Shown: positions 53,636 through 62,215, counted from the first letter of the stretch. The stretch is 64,000 nucleotides of DNA from an uncultured Desulfovibrio sp. (GCF_944327235.1 NZ_CALVHE010000001.1:1-64000), one strand, 5' to 3'. Program-made: numbers and translations. The notes: a model not told the origin generated them from the letters alone.

Positions 53636-53908
53636 TCCTTTCTTCCGTACGAGGGACGGGATAGGGTTGAGGGAACAACCTTTGCCCTGCGGCCGATGAC
53701 CACTGACGGGATGAGACATGGAAGCGGCGTTGCCCGAACGGCAGCCCCGCTTTTTTCATAGTCGCTCCTGCCTTTCCCGCCCCCTGCCCAGAGCGACGAG
53801 TTCCGGCGGCGACCGGCGAGCCGGCGGGAAAGGGCATCCCCCTCCCCGCCAGCGCAGCAGCGCGCCAGACGCGCTTTTTTCCATGCGTTCCCGAAAGAGC
53901 CAGAGGCG
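53636..53908. other. gap before ridA2, with a second plus-strand terminator-like hairpin
   Basis: No gene is visible. GCGCG / CGCGC with a 5-base loop followed by six T residues (53860-53880) is a good plus-strand terminator but has no gene directly before it. It may be a back-up for the YHS-like gene or mark a lost gene. Confidence 0.5.
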
Positions 53909-54298
53909 TTATTTTCCCTGAGGCTGCTTGTAGGCAATGCAGTCCACTTCCACACGCAGATCGCTCATCATGGCCGCCTGTACGCACACTCTGGCCGGGG
54001 CGTGCTCCGCCGTGAAATACTGGGCATAGATCTTGTTGAACCCGGCGAAATCGCGCGGATCATCCAGAAACACCGTGACGCGCACCACATCTTCCAGCCC
54101 ATAACCCGCCAGTTCGAGCGCCGCCTTGAGATTGTCCAGCGCCACACGCGCCTGCACGCTGATGCTGCCGCTCACGATCTCCCCGGAAGCGTCACGGGGA
54201 ACCTGTCCGCTGACATACAGCCAGCCGTCAGCGGCAACAGCCTTGGCAAAGGGCAGGGCGCCGGGGGCCGAGGGGATTCCAAACCGTTTGATGGACAT
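53909..54298 (-). CDS. RidA family deaminase, second paralogue
   Basis: A 129-residue YjgF/RidA protein with SAPGALPFAKAVAADGWLYVSGQVPRD in pieces, VRVTVFLDDPRDFAGFNKIYAQYF and the imine-binding Arg in HAPARVCVQA. It differs strongly from the copy at 3114-3494, so it is an old paralogue with perhaps another substrate range. AAAAAAGGAGAG precedes the ATG. It has its own AT-rich promoter region. Confidence 0.9.
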   Translation of the reverse strand: MSIKRFGIPSAPGALPFAKAVAADGWLYVSGQVPRDASGEIVSGSISVQARVALDNLKAALELAGYGLEDVVRVTVFLDDPRDFAGFNKIYAQYFTAEHAPARVCVQAAMMSDLRVEVDCIAYKQPQGK

Positions 54299-54332
54299 AC
54301 TTCTCTCCTTTTTTATGGGGATGGGATTTTAT

Positions 54333-54361
54333 TTTATAAAATATTTCATAAAAAATTGCCA
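54333..54361 (-). promoter_or_regulatory. candidate promoter for the second ridA
   Basis: On the minus strand TGGCAA (54361-54356), a 17-base spacer and TATAAA (54338-54333), in the AT-richest part of the window. The -35 box is poor. Confidence 0.4.
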
Positions 54362-54368
54362 TGCCAGG

Positions 54369-54390
54369 AAAAAGGCCGCATATGCGGCCT
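54369..54390 (-). terminator. intrinsic terminator of the acpS-nnr-tsaE-lysC operon
   Basis: An 18-base perfect palindrome AGGCCGCATATGCGGCCT followed on the minus strand by TTTTCC, about 90 bases after the lysC stop. Confidence 0.75.
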
Positions 54391-54480
54391 GATCTTCCCA
54401 AAGCCCAACCAACCCGGACGGCGGCGTCCGCAGGCGTTACCCGCGCCGGCAGGAAGCGCCGCCGCGACCGGGGGCATATG

Positions 54481-55704
54481 CTAGTTGATGTCCCAATCCA
54501 GCCCAAACGTATCGTGCAGGATGCGCACGGCAAGCTCCACATACTTTTCCTGGATGAGGATAGTGATCTTGATCTCCGAGGTGCTGATCATCAGGATGTT
54601 GATGCCTTCCTGCGTGAGGGCGGCAAAGGCCCGGGCAGCCACGCCGGAATGGTTGCGCATCCCCACGCCGATGGCCGACACCTTGGCCACGTTGACGTCG
54701 TGCACCACTTCGGAAGCGCCGATCTTCCTCGCAACCTCGTCCATGATGGCCAGCGTCTGATTGAGGTCCTTGCGGGACACGGTGAAGGTGATGTCCGTAT
54801 GGCCGTCAAGGCTGGTGTTCTGCACGATCATGTCCACCAGCACGCCCTTTTCGGAGAGCGGACCAAAAACGGCAGCCGCAATGCCGGGCACGTCCGGCAC
54901 TTCATGCAGGGTCACGCGGGCCTGATCCTTGTCGTAGGCAATGCCGGATACAAGAAGAGCTTCCATGCTCGAATCCTCCTGGGTAACTAGGGTGCCGGGA
55001 TCATCCGTGAAGGTCGAGCGCACCCGTACCGGCACTTTGTACTTTTTGGCAAATTCCACGGAACGAATGTGCAGCACCTTGGCCCCCATGCTCGCCATCT
55101 CGAGCATCTCCTCATAGGCCACGCGATCCATCTTGCGGGCCGTGGAGCAAATATTGGGGTCTGTGGTGTAGACGCCGTCCACATCCGTATAGATCTCGCA
55201 TTCCACGGAGCCGAGCGCAGCGGCAAGCGCCACGGCGGACGTATCCGAGCCGCCCCGGCCCAACGTGGTGATACGCCCGTCCTCGGTGCATCCCTGAAAA
55301 CCGGCCACGACCAGCACGTCGTATTCTTCCAGAGCGGCGCGCAGCTTTGCGCTGTCGATATCCGTAATGCGCGCCCGGCCGTAGTCGTCATCCGTGGTCA
55401 TGGGAATCTGCCAGCCCAGAAGGGAACGCGCACGAACGCCCGCATCCTTGAGCAGCATGGTGAACAGGGCAATGGACACCTGCTCCCCGGTGGAAACCAG
55501 CACATCGCATTCGGCCTTGTCCGGCGTATTGGACCATTCATCCGCCAGAGCAAGCAGGCGGTTCGTCTCTCCCGAACGGGCAGACAGCACCACCACCATC
55601 TTGTTGCCCCTGGCCAGACCGGCAAGGACCTTTTCACGAACCTTTTTCATGCACTCCAGATTGGCTACCGAAGTGCCGCCAAATTTTTGCACGAGAATCT
55701 TCAT
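54481..55704 (-). CDS. lysC: aspartate kinase
   Basis: A 407-residue aspartokinase: VQKFGGTSVAN, the FQGCTEDGRITTLGRGGSDTSA loop in pieces, EIYTDVDGVYTTDP, and two C-terminal ACT domains (about 265-400) that bind lysine or threonine for feedback control. It makes aspartyl phosphate for Lys, Thr, Met and diaminopimelate. The start at 55704 (MKILVQKFGG) follows GTGAGAGTGGC. No homoserine dehydrogenase is fused. Confidence 0.95.
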   Translation of the reverse strand: MKILVQKFGGTSVANLECMKKVREKVLAGLARGNKMVVVLSARSGETNRLLALADEWSNTPDKAECDVLVSTGEQVSIALFTMLLKDAGVRARSLLGWQIPMTTDDDYGRARITDIDSAKLRAALEEYDVLVVAGFQGCTEDGRITTLGRGGSDTSAVALAAALGSVECEIYTDVDGVYTTDPNICSTARKMDRVAYEEMLEMASMGAKVLHIRSVEFAKKYKVPVRVRSTFTDDPGTLVTQEDSSMEALLVSGIAYDKDQARVTLHEVPDVPGIAAAVFGPLSEKGVLVDMIVQNTSLDGHTDITFTVSRKDLNQTLAIMDEVARKIGASEVVHDVNVAKVSAIGVGMRNHSGVAARAFAALTQEGINILMISTSEIKITILIQEKYVELAVRILHDTFGLDWDIN

Positions 55705-55738
55705 GCCACTCTCACGCCACCTGACTGCAACAAGTGAA

Positions 55739-56251
55739 TCACAGGGCAACAGGATCGACCCCTTGCAGGCTGGGCCATCCCTCTTGCAGCCGTTCAACCA
55801 GACGCTGTGCGGCCGGGCCCCTGGCCCGCAGCGTCACAAGGTGTTTCTCTTCGCATGAGTTCAGGCAGATGTCCAGATATTCCTTGGGCAGATCCGCCTC
55901 CGGCAGGGCTTCCCCCCATTCCACGAAACAGAGGCTCTTCCCGTCGTCCAGCGCATCCCATAATTCGTCGGGCGCACCGGCAGGACAGCGGTACAGATCG
56001 GCGTGCAGGACAGGGGGGCATGTGGGATAACTGTTGCACAAGGTGAAGGTCGGGCTGGAGATCTCCGCCCTGTCGCCGCCCGGCAGGGCTTCCACCACGG
56101 CGCGCGTGAGCGTGGTCTTGCCGCTGCCCAGATCCCCATGCAGCAGAAAGAGCCGCACGGCAGGGACATCCTGTACGGCCGCGGCAAGCGCGCCTCCCAG
56201 ACGCCTGGTGTCGTCAAGGGAAGCGAGCACAAGAGAACATTCCTTCAGCAT
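55739..56251 (-). CDS. tsaE: tRNA t6A biosynthesis ATPase TsaE
   Basis: A 170-residue P-loop protein with Walker A LHGDLGSGKTTLTRA, SSPTFTLCNSYP and FVEWGE. TsaE works with TsaB and TsaD to make t6A37 in ANN-decoding tRNAs. It overlaps the end of the nnr gene by 7 bases and is 34 bases before lysC. Confidence 0.94.
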   Translation of the reverse strand: MLKECSLVLASLDDTRRLGGALAAAVQDVPAVRLFLLHGDLGSGKTTLTRAVVEALPGGDRAEISSPTFTLCNSYPTCPPVLHADLYRCPAGAPDELWDALDDGKSLCFVEWGEALPEADLPKEYLDICLNSCEEKHLVTLRARGPAAQRLVERLQEGWPSLQGVDPVAL

Positions 56252-57909
56252 TTTCCGTCCCCCCCCGTCCGTGCCCGCTGCCCGCAGTGAGCCGCATGTA
56301 CGGACGGCAGGACATCTGCCAGCTCATGCGCCAGATTGCCGCGCGTCGGATATTTTTCCGCCACGGCACGCCCAGCCAGCGCGTGCCAGCTCACGCCCAC
56401 GGCGGCAAGCGTCAGCGCATCCACCGGGCAATCCCCCTCCAGCGTTCCGGCAGGGTGCGCCGCCCGCCGGGCCAACAAAGCGCCCATGCAGCCCGCCAGC
56501 ACGTCGCCGCTGCCGCCCACGGCCAGAGAGGGCACATCCCACGGACTCACGCACACAGGCCGCAGACGCTGCGCCCGCTGCTGTCCGATGAGGGTCCCGG
56601 CCCCCTTGAGCACGACACAGGCGGGCGTCAGGGAACACAGGGCCCGCAAGGCCTGCAGACGGTCAGCCTGTATCTGGGCGGACGTCGTGCCCAGCAGCGC
56701 CGCCGCCTCGCCCGGATGCGGCGTCAGCACATCCTGCTCCCGCAGGCCCCGCAAAAGTTCCGGCTCGCGGGCCAGCAGCACCAGCGCATCCGCATCCAGT
56801 ACGGCACAAGGCCGCTCCGCGCAGGAAAGCAGCGCGCGCAACAGAGCCTGCGCCGCCTCGCTGCGCCCCATGCCCGGCCCGATGACCAGCGCCTGCGCTC
56901 TGTCCACGCTCGCTTCGAGCAACAATCGCAGATTGCCCGACGGCAGCGACGGCCAGAGCCCCGGAGAAGTTCCCGGCATTTCCCGCACCATGATCTCCGC
57001 CAGACCATTGCGGACAGCCAGCCCATTGCCATAGGGCACAAGCGCGCCCGCCAGCCCGGCCCCGGCCCGCAGGACGGCCCGCGCGGCAAGGTGGGCCGCG
57101 CCGCACAGATCCTCCGCGCCGCCCACCACCAGCACATGTCCGTAGGAATTCTTGTATCCCTGTGGCCGGAAGGGCGGCAAATGTCTCAGGACCTCCGCAC
57201 TGAGCAGGCGGGCGGAACAAGGCGCCGTACGACGTACCGCCAGCGGGATGCCGATGGGCAGGGTGAGCAGGCGTCCCGTAAAAGGAGCGCTTTCCGGCAG
57301 GACAAGGCCATATTTGGCGGCTTCAAACGTTACTGTGGCGTGGGCGCGCACAGCTTCCGGCTGCGGCCGACCGCTCGCCGCATCCAGACCGGAAGGCACA
57401 TCCAGCGCAAGGACGAAGGCCTCACGCCGCAGAGCATTGATATGGCGGACAAGGGCAAGCATCTCCGGCCGCAACTCTCCGTGGAAGCCGGTGCCGAGCA
57501 GTCCGTCCACCACGATATGCGGCAGCTCCTGGCCCTTGCGACCGTCACCGGCAAGACAGCGCCCCACCGGCAGGAAGGAAACGCCGCAGCGTCGCGCCAT
57601 ACGCACATGCTGGCCGCACGCGCCCCGGTACTGTCCCAGGGGCCGCGTATGCCAGACGGTGGGCACGGCCCCCGCATCCAGCAGATGCCGCGCCAGAGCG
57701 GCAGCGTCGCCGCCGTTGTTGCCGCTGCCCATGAAGAGCCAGACCCGACGGCCCGCCAGCGGCACATGGCAGAGCTCCAGTGCCCGCAGGGCCGCGCGCG
57801 AGGCGTTTTCCATGAGCATGACTTCCGGCAGGCCCAGAGCAAAGGACGCTTCGTCCCATTGCCGCATCTCAGCCGGCAGCGGCAGGGGGGGCAGGGTGGA
57901 CATGACCAT
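56245..57909 (-). CDS. nnr: bifunctional NAD(P)H-hydrate epimerase / ADP-dependent dehydratase
   Basis: A 554-residue repair enzyme. Residues 1-235 are the YjeF-type epimerase with FMGSGNNGGDAAALAR and LDVPSGLDAASG. Residues 260-545 are the ribokinase-like dehydratase with VVGGAEDLCGAAHLAARA, VIGPGMG, DADAL, LTPHPGEAAALLG and VGGSGDVLAG. It restores damaged NADH and NADPH hydrates. GGAG lies 8 bases before the ATG at 57909, 2 bases after the acpS stop. Confidence 0.94.
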   Translation of the reverse strand: MVMSTLPPLPLPAEMRQWDEASFALGLPEVMLMENASRAALRALELCHVPLAGRRVWLFMGSGNNGGDAAALARHLLDAGAVPTVWHTRPLGQYRGACGQHVRMARRCGVSFLPVGRCLAGDGRKGQELPHIVVDGLLGTGFHGELRPEMLALVRHINALRREAFVLALDVPSGLDAASGRPQPEAVRAHATVTFEAAKYGLVLPESAPFTGRLLTLPIGIPLAVRRTAPCSARLLSAEVLRHLPPFRPQGYKNSYGHVLVVGGAEDLCGAAHLAARAVLRAGAGLAGALVPYGNGLAVRNGLAEIMVREMPGTSPGLWPSLPSGNLRLLLEASVDRAQALVIGPGMGRSEAAQALLRALLSCAERPCAVLDADALVLLAREPELLRGLREQDVLTPHPGEAAALLGTTSAQIQADRLQALRALCSLTPACVVLKGAGTLIGQQRAQRLRPVCVSPWDVPSLAVGGSGDVLAGCMGALLARRAAHPAGTLEGDCPVDALTLAAVGVSWHALAGRAVAEKYPTRGNLAHELADVLPSVHAAHCGQRARTGGDGKC

Positions 57910-57911
57910 AC

Positions 57912-58295
57912 TTATTTCTCCAGAATGACGACCGCCACGGCGTAATGTCGCTCGTGGCTAATGGAAACGTGCAGGCTCCGCGCCCCGAGCTGCTGCAGAC
58001 GCATCAGGGCCCGCCCCGCAAAAGAGAGGAGCGGCCTGCCGCCAGCATCGGCAAGGATCTCCACATCATGCAGGCCGATGCCCGCACTGAAGCCTGTCCC
58101 CAGCGCCTTGACCGCAGCTTCCTTGGCGGCAAAACGTCCGGCAAGACGGACCGCCGGCGGCAGTCCCCCGCCGGGGGCAAGCAGGGCAAGTTCCGCGGGA
58201 CTGAGGATCTTGGCGGCATACCGCGGGCCGAAACGTTCCAGCCCGGCAGAGATGCGCTCCACCTCCACGATGTCCGTCCCCATACCTACCAACAT
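57912..58295 (-). CDS. acpS: holo-[acyl-carrier-protein] synthase
   Basis: A 127-residue AcpS of normal length with GTDIVEVERI (metal/CoA Asp), LAGRFAAKEAAVKALGTG and a C-terminal HVSISHERHYAVAVV. It transfers phosphopantetheine from CoA to ACP. The start at 58295 follows GGGGGAGCAAAGGC. It is the first gene of the run to lysC and is divergent from ugd. Confidence 0.95.
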   Translation of the reverse strand: MLVGMGTDIVEVERISAGLERFGPRYAAKILSPAELALLAPGGGLPPAVRLAGRFAAKEAAVKALGTGFSAGIGLHDVEILADAGGRPLLSFAGRALMRLQQLGARSLHVSISHERHYAVAVVILEK

Positions 58296-58438
58296 GCCTT
58301 TGCTCCCCCGAAGCCGTCCGCGCATTGCCTTGCAACATTGCCCATTCCGACAAAAAAACATAGAATGGCCTACGCATTTGAACGTATCCCTTTACCGGCG
58401 TCAAGCGGCCCGGCCGATGACGCCACTCAGGAGCCATA

Positions 58439-59779
58439 ATGAGACTTTGCATCGTTGGAACAGGCTATGTCGGCCTTGTCAGCGCCGCCTGTTTCGCCGA
58501 AATGGGCAATACCGTCGTTTGTGTGGACGTCAATCCCGCCGTGGTGGCCAAGCTCAATGCGGGAAAGGTACATATCTTCGAGCCGGGTCTGGAAGACATG
58601 GTGCAGCGCAGCCGTGCGGATGGCCGCCTTACCTTCACCACCAGTCTTGAAGAAGGACTGGCCGAGGCGGAATGCGCCTTTATCTGTGTGGGGACGCCCC
58701 CCGGTGAAGACGGCTCCTGCGACCTGCACTATGTGGAGCAGGTCGCCACAGCCATCGGCAACCACATGCAGCATGAGCTGGTGGTGGTGGACAAGTCCAC
58801 CGTCCCCGTGGGAACGGCTGACCGCGTGCGGACGCTCATCGGTGAGGCATTGCAGCGGCGCGGCCTCGACATCACCTTCGAGGTGGTCTCCAACCCGGAA
58901 TTCCTCAAGGAAGGGGACGCCATCAACGATTTCATGAAGCCCGATCGTGTGGTGCTGGGCACGGGATCCGAAAAGGCCGCGGAGATCATGCGCGAGCTCT
59001 ACGCCCCCTTCGCCCGCACGCGGGACAAACTCATCGTCATGGGTGTCCGCAGTGCGGAAATGACCAAATATGCCGCCAACTGCATGTTGGCCACCAAGAT
59101 TTCCTTCATCAACGAGATCGCGACCATCTGCGAACGGGTAGGGGCTGACGTACGCGATGTGCGCACGGGTATCGGTTCGGACTCGCGTATCGGCTACCAG
59201 TTCATCTATCCCGGCGTGGGGTACGGGGGCTCCTGCTTCCCCAAGGATGTCAAGGCCCTTATCCATACGGCCGAACATGCCGGTCTCACGCCGACGCTCC
59301 TACATGCCGTAGAAGCCGTCAATGCCCGACAGAAACGCCACATGGCCGAGCGCATCAAGGAATACTTCGCGCCGCAGGGAGGCGTGAAGGGCAAGACGCT
59401 GGCCGTCTGGGGGCTGGCCTTCAAGGCCAATACCGACGACATGCGGGAAGCCGCCGCCATCAGCATCATTTCCGCCCTGACGGCGGAAGGTATGCGTATC
59501 CGCGCCTTCGATCCGGTAGCGGGGGACAATGCGCGCTCCATTTTCGCTGACAATCCGCTGGTCGAGATCTGCGATGAACAGTATGCCGTCTGCGACGGCG
59601 CACAGGCCCTGCTGGTCGTTACCGAATGGAACCAGTTCCGCAATCCGGACTTCCAGCGTATCCGCAGCCTGCTGACCGCTCCGCTGCTCTTTGACGGCCG
59701 CAACCTCTATTCGCCCTCGGCCATGGCCGAACGCGGCTTTGCCTATTTCTGCATCGGCAGAAAAAGCGACGCGGAATAA
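58439..59779 (+). CDS. ugd: UDP-glucose 6-dehydrogenase
   Basis: A 446-residue UDP-sugar dehydrogenase: NAD-binding GTGYVGLVSAACFAEMGN, STVPVGT, NPEFLKEGDAINDF, and the catalytic cysteine in YGGSCFPKDVKAL. It oxidises UDP-glucose to UDP-glucuronate for surface polysaccharide. CAGGAG lies before the ATG. It stands alone with its own terminator, so no polysaccharide cluster is visible around it. Confidence 0.95.
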   Translation: MRLCIVGTGYVGLVSAACFAEMGNTVVCVDVNPAVVAKLNAGKVHIFEPGLEDMVQRSRADGRLTFTTSLEEGLAEAECAFICVGTPPGEDGSCDLHYVEQVATAIGNHMQHELVVVDKSTVPVGTADRVRTLIGEALQRRGLDITFEVVSNPEFLKEGDAINDFMKPDRVVLGTGSEKAAEIMRELYAPFARTRDKLIVMGVRSAEMTKYAANCMLATKISFINEIATICERVGADVRDVRTGIGSDSRIGYQFIYPGVGYGGSCFPKDVKALIHTAEHAGLTPTLLHAVEAVNARQKRHMAERIKEYFAPQGGVKGKTLAVWGLAFKANTDDMREAAAISIISALTAEGMRIRAFDPVAGDNARSIFADNPLVEICDEQYAVCDGAQALLVVTEWNQFRNPDFQRIRSLLTAPLLFDGRNLYSPSAMAERGFAYFCIGRKSDAE

Positions 59780-59807
59780 AGCGGCCTTCCACAGTCACAC
59801 CTTGAAG

Positions 59808-59841
59808 AAAAGAGACAGGCTCCCCGCCTGTCTCTTTTCTT
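59808..59841 (+). terminator. intrinsic terminator after ugd
   Basis: Stem AGAGACAGGC / GCCTGTCTCT with a 5-base loop, followed by TTTCTTT. The last T residues are the first bases of repeat copy 4. Confidence 0.88.
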
Positions 59842-59988
59842 TAGAGCATTTTCAGTTTGAAACACTTCGCGTTTCAAACCATACGGCCTGACGTTTCGCG
59901 AAAAAACGCGGTTTTTCCGCTTGGTTTTGGCCGGGCTGAGCTGTGCCGCCGCCTCGCATTTTGCCTTTTTCAAAGGCAAAACGCTCTA
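59840..59988 (+). repeat. TTTAGAGC/GCTCTAAA-bounded intergenic repeat, copy 4
   Basis: A 149-bp copy from TTTAGAGC to ACGCTCTA. It contains hairpins TTTGAAAC/GTTTCAAA, GCGAAAAAA-ACGCGGTTTTTCCGC and TTGCCTTT/AAAGGCAA, in the same order and orientation as copy 2. Confidence 0.8.
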
Positions 59989-60282
59989 TCCGTTACAAGC
60001 CCCGGGCTTACCGCGCCGAACGCTCCCGGCGCAGGTCCTGCCGCCTGTCCTCAACCTGATCCCGACCTTCCTCCTTTCTCTCGGTTCCGCACAGCGTCGA
60101 TCCTGCACATGGACGACGCCAGCGCGGAGCCTCACATCCCCGCCCAACATTGACCGAGCGACGCTCTTTTTTCCTGAAAAAGCGCCCTCGTGTCATAAGA
60201 ACGTAACAAAAATTTCATATCTTCTCCAAAAAGCAGCAAAAAGACGCCTCTGTCTGTGGCAGGTGACGACTAGCGAAATGCC
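59989..60282. other. intergenic stretch without a recognisable gene
   Basis: This 294-bp stretch between repeat copy 4 and the small XRE gene holds no convincing frame or RNA. A weak GAGC/GCTC hairpin followed by six T residues lies near 60165. The last 80 bases are AT-rich. Confidence 0.5.
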
Positions 60283-60510
60283 TTACTCAAGCAGACCGGC
60301 CTCCCTGAGCAGGGCTATGGGATCGACCTCCATTTTTTGCGCAATGGTAAGAAATTCAATGACATCAAGCCTGCGTTCGCCGCTTTCATATTTCGATACG
60401 TATGACTGCGGCTTATCGAGATGCACAGTAAGGGTCCCCTGCGTAAGGCTGTATCTTTTTCGGCAAGGCTGGCTGAACTTACGAATACCCCCAAATAGAA
60501 ATTTTCCCAT
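60283..60510 (-). CDS. small XRE-type HTH protein, atypical N terminus
   Basis: A 75-residue protein whose middle and end ([21 protein letters not shown]) are a textbook XRE recognition helix and flank. The first helix and turn (residues 10-30) are poorly conserved: [13 protein letters not shown] replaces the usual GLTQxxLAxxL. No ribosome binding site precedes the ATG; instead GGAG-TTTT-CTCC forms a small hairpin. It may be a decaying gene. It is divergent from the methyltransferase gene, 20 bases away. Confidence 0.55.
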   Translation of the reverse strand: MGKFLFGGIRKFSQPCRKRYSLTQGTLTVHLDKPQSYVSKYESGERRLDVIEFLTIAQKMEVDPIALLREAGLLE

Positions 60511-60530
60511 GTAAAAAGGAGAAAAACTCC

Positions 60531-61262
60531 GTGCTCATCCCACTGTTATCTTATGTGATGGACCGACTGCCTTTCGGCAATGCGCTGGAGGGAATCTCCC
60601 CCGCCATGTTGAAGGACTTCATGCGCAGGACGAAAGCGCCGCACTGGCATGAATACGCCATCCGGCAACGGCAGTGGCGCCGCCATGCCTGCACGGCCTG
60701 TCGCTGGCTCTGCGGCGTCCTGCCGCGTGATGCCGCCGTTTTTGAGCCGGGCTGCGGCAGCGCCGCCAATCTTCTCTGGCTGGGACAGAAGGGATTTCAC
60801 AGGCTGTCCGGTTCGGACATCTCGGCCGAAGCGCTGGAACTGGGCGTCCAGCTGGCGGGTAGCCTGCATCTGCCGCTTGAGGTCTGGCATGACGACGCCC
60901 TGCACCCGTTACGCCTGCCGCAGCAGCTGGACGGCATCCTTTCCGTCAACTGGCTGTACCACATCCCTGGCGTGGATCTTGGCGATTTCCTGCGGCGCTA
61001 CAGGTCCGCCCTCAAGCCGGGCGGTTACCTTGCCTGCGACATGGTGACCCGCCATTATGACCGCGTGCCGGGCAACCAGTGGCATTCCGATGACGGAAAT
61101 CTGCCTGAAGAACAGCGCCGCCCCTCGGAATACACGCTGCGGCTCGATCCCGAAGAGGTGCGGCAACTGGCGGAACAGAACGGCTACCGCCTCGTGCGCT
61201 CCACCTGCTTCGTGCTGAGCCGCCCGCAGCGCGCCGTCTACCTCCTGCGGCGCGAACCATAA
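60531..61262 (+). CDS. class I SAM-dependent methyltransferase
   Basis: A 243-residue methyltransferase with motif [17 protein letters not shown], an acidic [12 protein letters not shown] for the ribose, and [14 protein letters not shown] (motif IV region). The acceptor is unknown; an N-terminal Trp/His/Arg-rich segment ([15 protein letters not shown]) may help bind it. The start is GTG at 60531, 9 bases after AAAAGGAG. Confidence 0.82.
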   Translation: MLIPLLSYVMDRLPFGNALEGISPAMLKDFMRRTKAPHWHEYAIRQRQWRRHACTACRWLCGVLPRDAAVFEPGCGSAANLLWLGQKGFHRLSGSDISAEALELGVQLAGSLHLPLEVWHDDALHPLRLPQQLDGILSVNWLYHIPGVDLGDFLRRYRSALKPGGYLACDMVTRHYDRVPGNQWHSDDGNLPEEQRRPSEYTLRLDPEEVRQLAEQNGYRLVRSTCFVLSRPQRAVYLLRREP

Positions 61263-61302
61263 GTGTACGGCGGGAAAAGCAAGCGCTCTCCCCGCCGTAC
61301 AC
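61263..61302. terminator. hairpin between convergent genes
   Basis: A perfect 12-bp inverted repeat GTGTACGGCGGG / CCCGCCGTACAC starting at the methyltransferase stop and facing the cupin gene end. It lacks a T tract, so it may stabilise 3' ends or terminate weakly. Confidence 0.5.
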
Positions 61303-61331
61303 GCACAAGATACACCGGCCGGATGGTCAGC

Positions 61332-61715
61332 CTATAACCAGCTGGGTTTCGGACCATCCTGCAGCACGACGGCATCGGACTGCGTGAAGTTGCCGAGGCT
61401 GCCCGCTCGAACCTGGATACACACATAGCGCAGCGGGCTGTCCCCGGCTGCCCGCAGGCAGCGCAGTCCCTGCGGGTCGATGCGGAAGCAGTCTCCCCGG
61501 CGTATCACGACTTCCTCGCCATCAACGTACAACTGGCCTGAACCGTCCAAGACAAGATAGATCTCTTCATTCTCCGTATGGGCATGAACAAAGGGGATGC
61601 TCACGCCGGCCGGGAGGGTATTGCAGGAGATCTCGGCTCCTGTGAGGTGCAGCAACTGATGGAGTTCGCTACGACCTTCGCCCATGTCGATGCTGGCAAG
61701 CAGATAGTGTGACAT
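61332..61715 (-). CDS. cupin-domain protein under MarR-type control
   Basis: A 127-residue single cupin with motif 1 PFVHAHTENEEIYLVLDG and motif 2 GDCFRIDPQGLRCLRA. The first metal-site His pair and Glu are present; the second His is replaced by Gln or Arg. The substrate is unknown. GGAG lies 6 bases before the ATG at 61715. A palindrome matching the marR operator lies just upstream, so the repressor probably controls it. Confidence 0.82.
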   Translation of the reverse strand: MSHYLLASIDMGEGRSELHQLLHLTGAEISCNTLPAGVSIPFVHAHTENEEIYLVLDGSGQLYVDGEEVVIRRGDCFRIDPQGLRCLRAAGDSPLRYVCIQVRAGSLGNFTQSDAVVLQDGPKPSWL

Positions 61716-61728
61716 CATGTTCTCCTTT

Positions 61729-61744
61729 AGTTCGATATCGAACT
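61729..61744 (-). promoter_or_regulatory. MarR operator upstream of the cupin gene
   Basis: The perfect 16-base palindrome AGTTCGATATCGAACT directly before the cupin ribosome binding site. It shares the TTCGAnnTCGAA core with the palindrome in the marR promoter. Confidence 0.7.
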
Positions 61745-61760
61745 TTAAACGTAAAAAAAA

Positions 61761-62180
61761 TTACCTCTCCAGACACTGGACAAGAAGCTTGTCCAGCATG
61801 TCCAGCTCCTGCGGCGCAAGGCGCTCGGCAAGCAACTGCTCCAGCCCCGCAGACACCCTGTCGAAAACCGGGCGGAGCGCTTCTCCATACGGGGTCAGGC
61901 ATACGCGCACGCTGCGGGAATCCCGCCCATCCGGCACCCGCTCCACAAAGCCGCCTTGCTCCAGCTTTTCCACCAGCGCGGTCACCGTGGATTTGCTGCG
62001 GCGCACCCGGCGGGCCAGCTCGCTCATAGGGCAGGCATCCTGCGCAAGCAAACAGGCCAGGATATCACCATGACTCGGAGCCAGCCCCGTCAACCCGGCG
62101 CTTTGCAATTCGGCCTGGATATAGGCGTTGCCCATTTCGCGCAGGCGGGAGGCATTGGCAAAGATGGAACGGTATGTCAT
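61761..62180 (-). CDS. MarR-family transcriptional regulator
   Basis: A protein of about 139 residues with a winged helix (CPMSELARRVRRSKSTVTALVEKLEQGGF in pieces, wing VPDGRDSRSVRVCLTPYG) and dimerisation helices at both ends. ATG at 62180 is chosen because the marR promoter (-10 at 62192-62187) would start transcription there, leaving a leaderless mRNA; ATGs at 62189 and 62201 lie inside the promoter. The operator between -35 and -10 implies autorepression. The ligand is unknown. Confidence 0.85.
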   Translation of the reverse strand: MTYRSIFANASRLREMGNAYIQAELQSAGLTGLAPSHGDILACLLAQDACPMSELARRVRRSKSTVTALVEKLEQGGFVERVPDGRDSRSVRVCLTPYGEALRPVFDRVSAGLEQLLAERLAPQELDMLDKLLVQCLER

Positions 62181-62186
62181 GGCGTC

Positions 62187-62215
62187 CATATAATTCGACA
62201 TCGAATTATTGTCAA
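62187..62215 (-). promoter_or_regulatory. marR promoter with embedded operator
   Basis: On the minus strand TTGACA (62215-62210), a 17-base spacer and TATATG (62192-62187). The 18-base palindrome TAATTCGACATCGAATTA (62191-62208) fills the spacer and touches the -10 box, so a bound repressor would block RNA polymerase. Confidence 0.75.

Noticed and set aside
54481-55800. Lysine riboswitch or attenuator before lysC
   Set aside because: The gene follows tsaE after 34 bases, leaving no room for a riboswitch, and no leader peptide is visible.
56287-57945. 552-codon plus-strand frame
   Set aside because: Antisense to the nnr gene, whose catalytic motifs are unambiguous; the frame is Arg/Gln/His-rich without domains.
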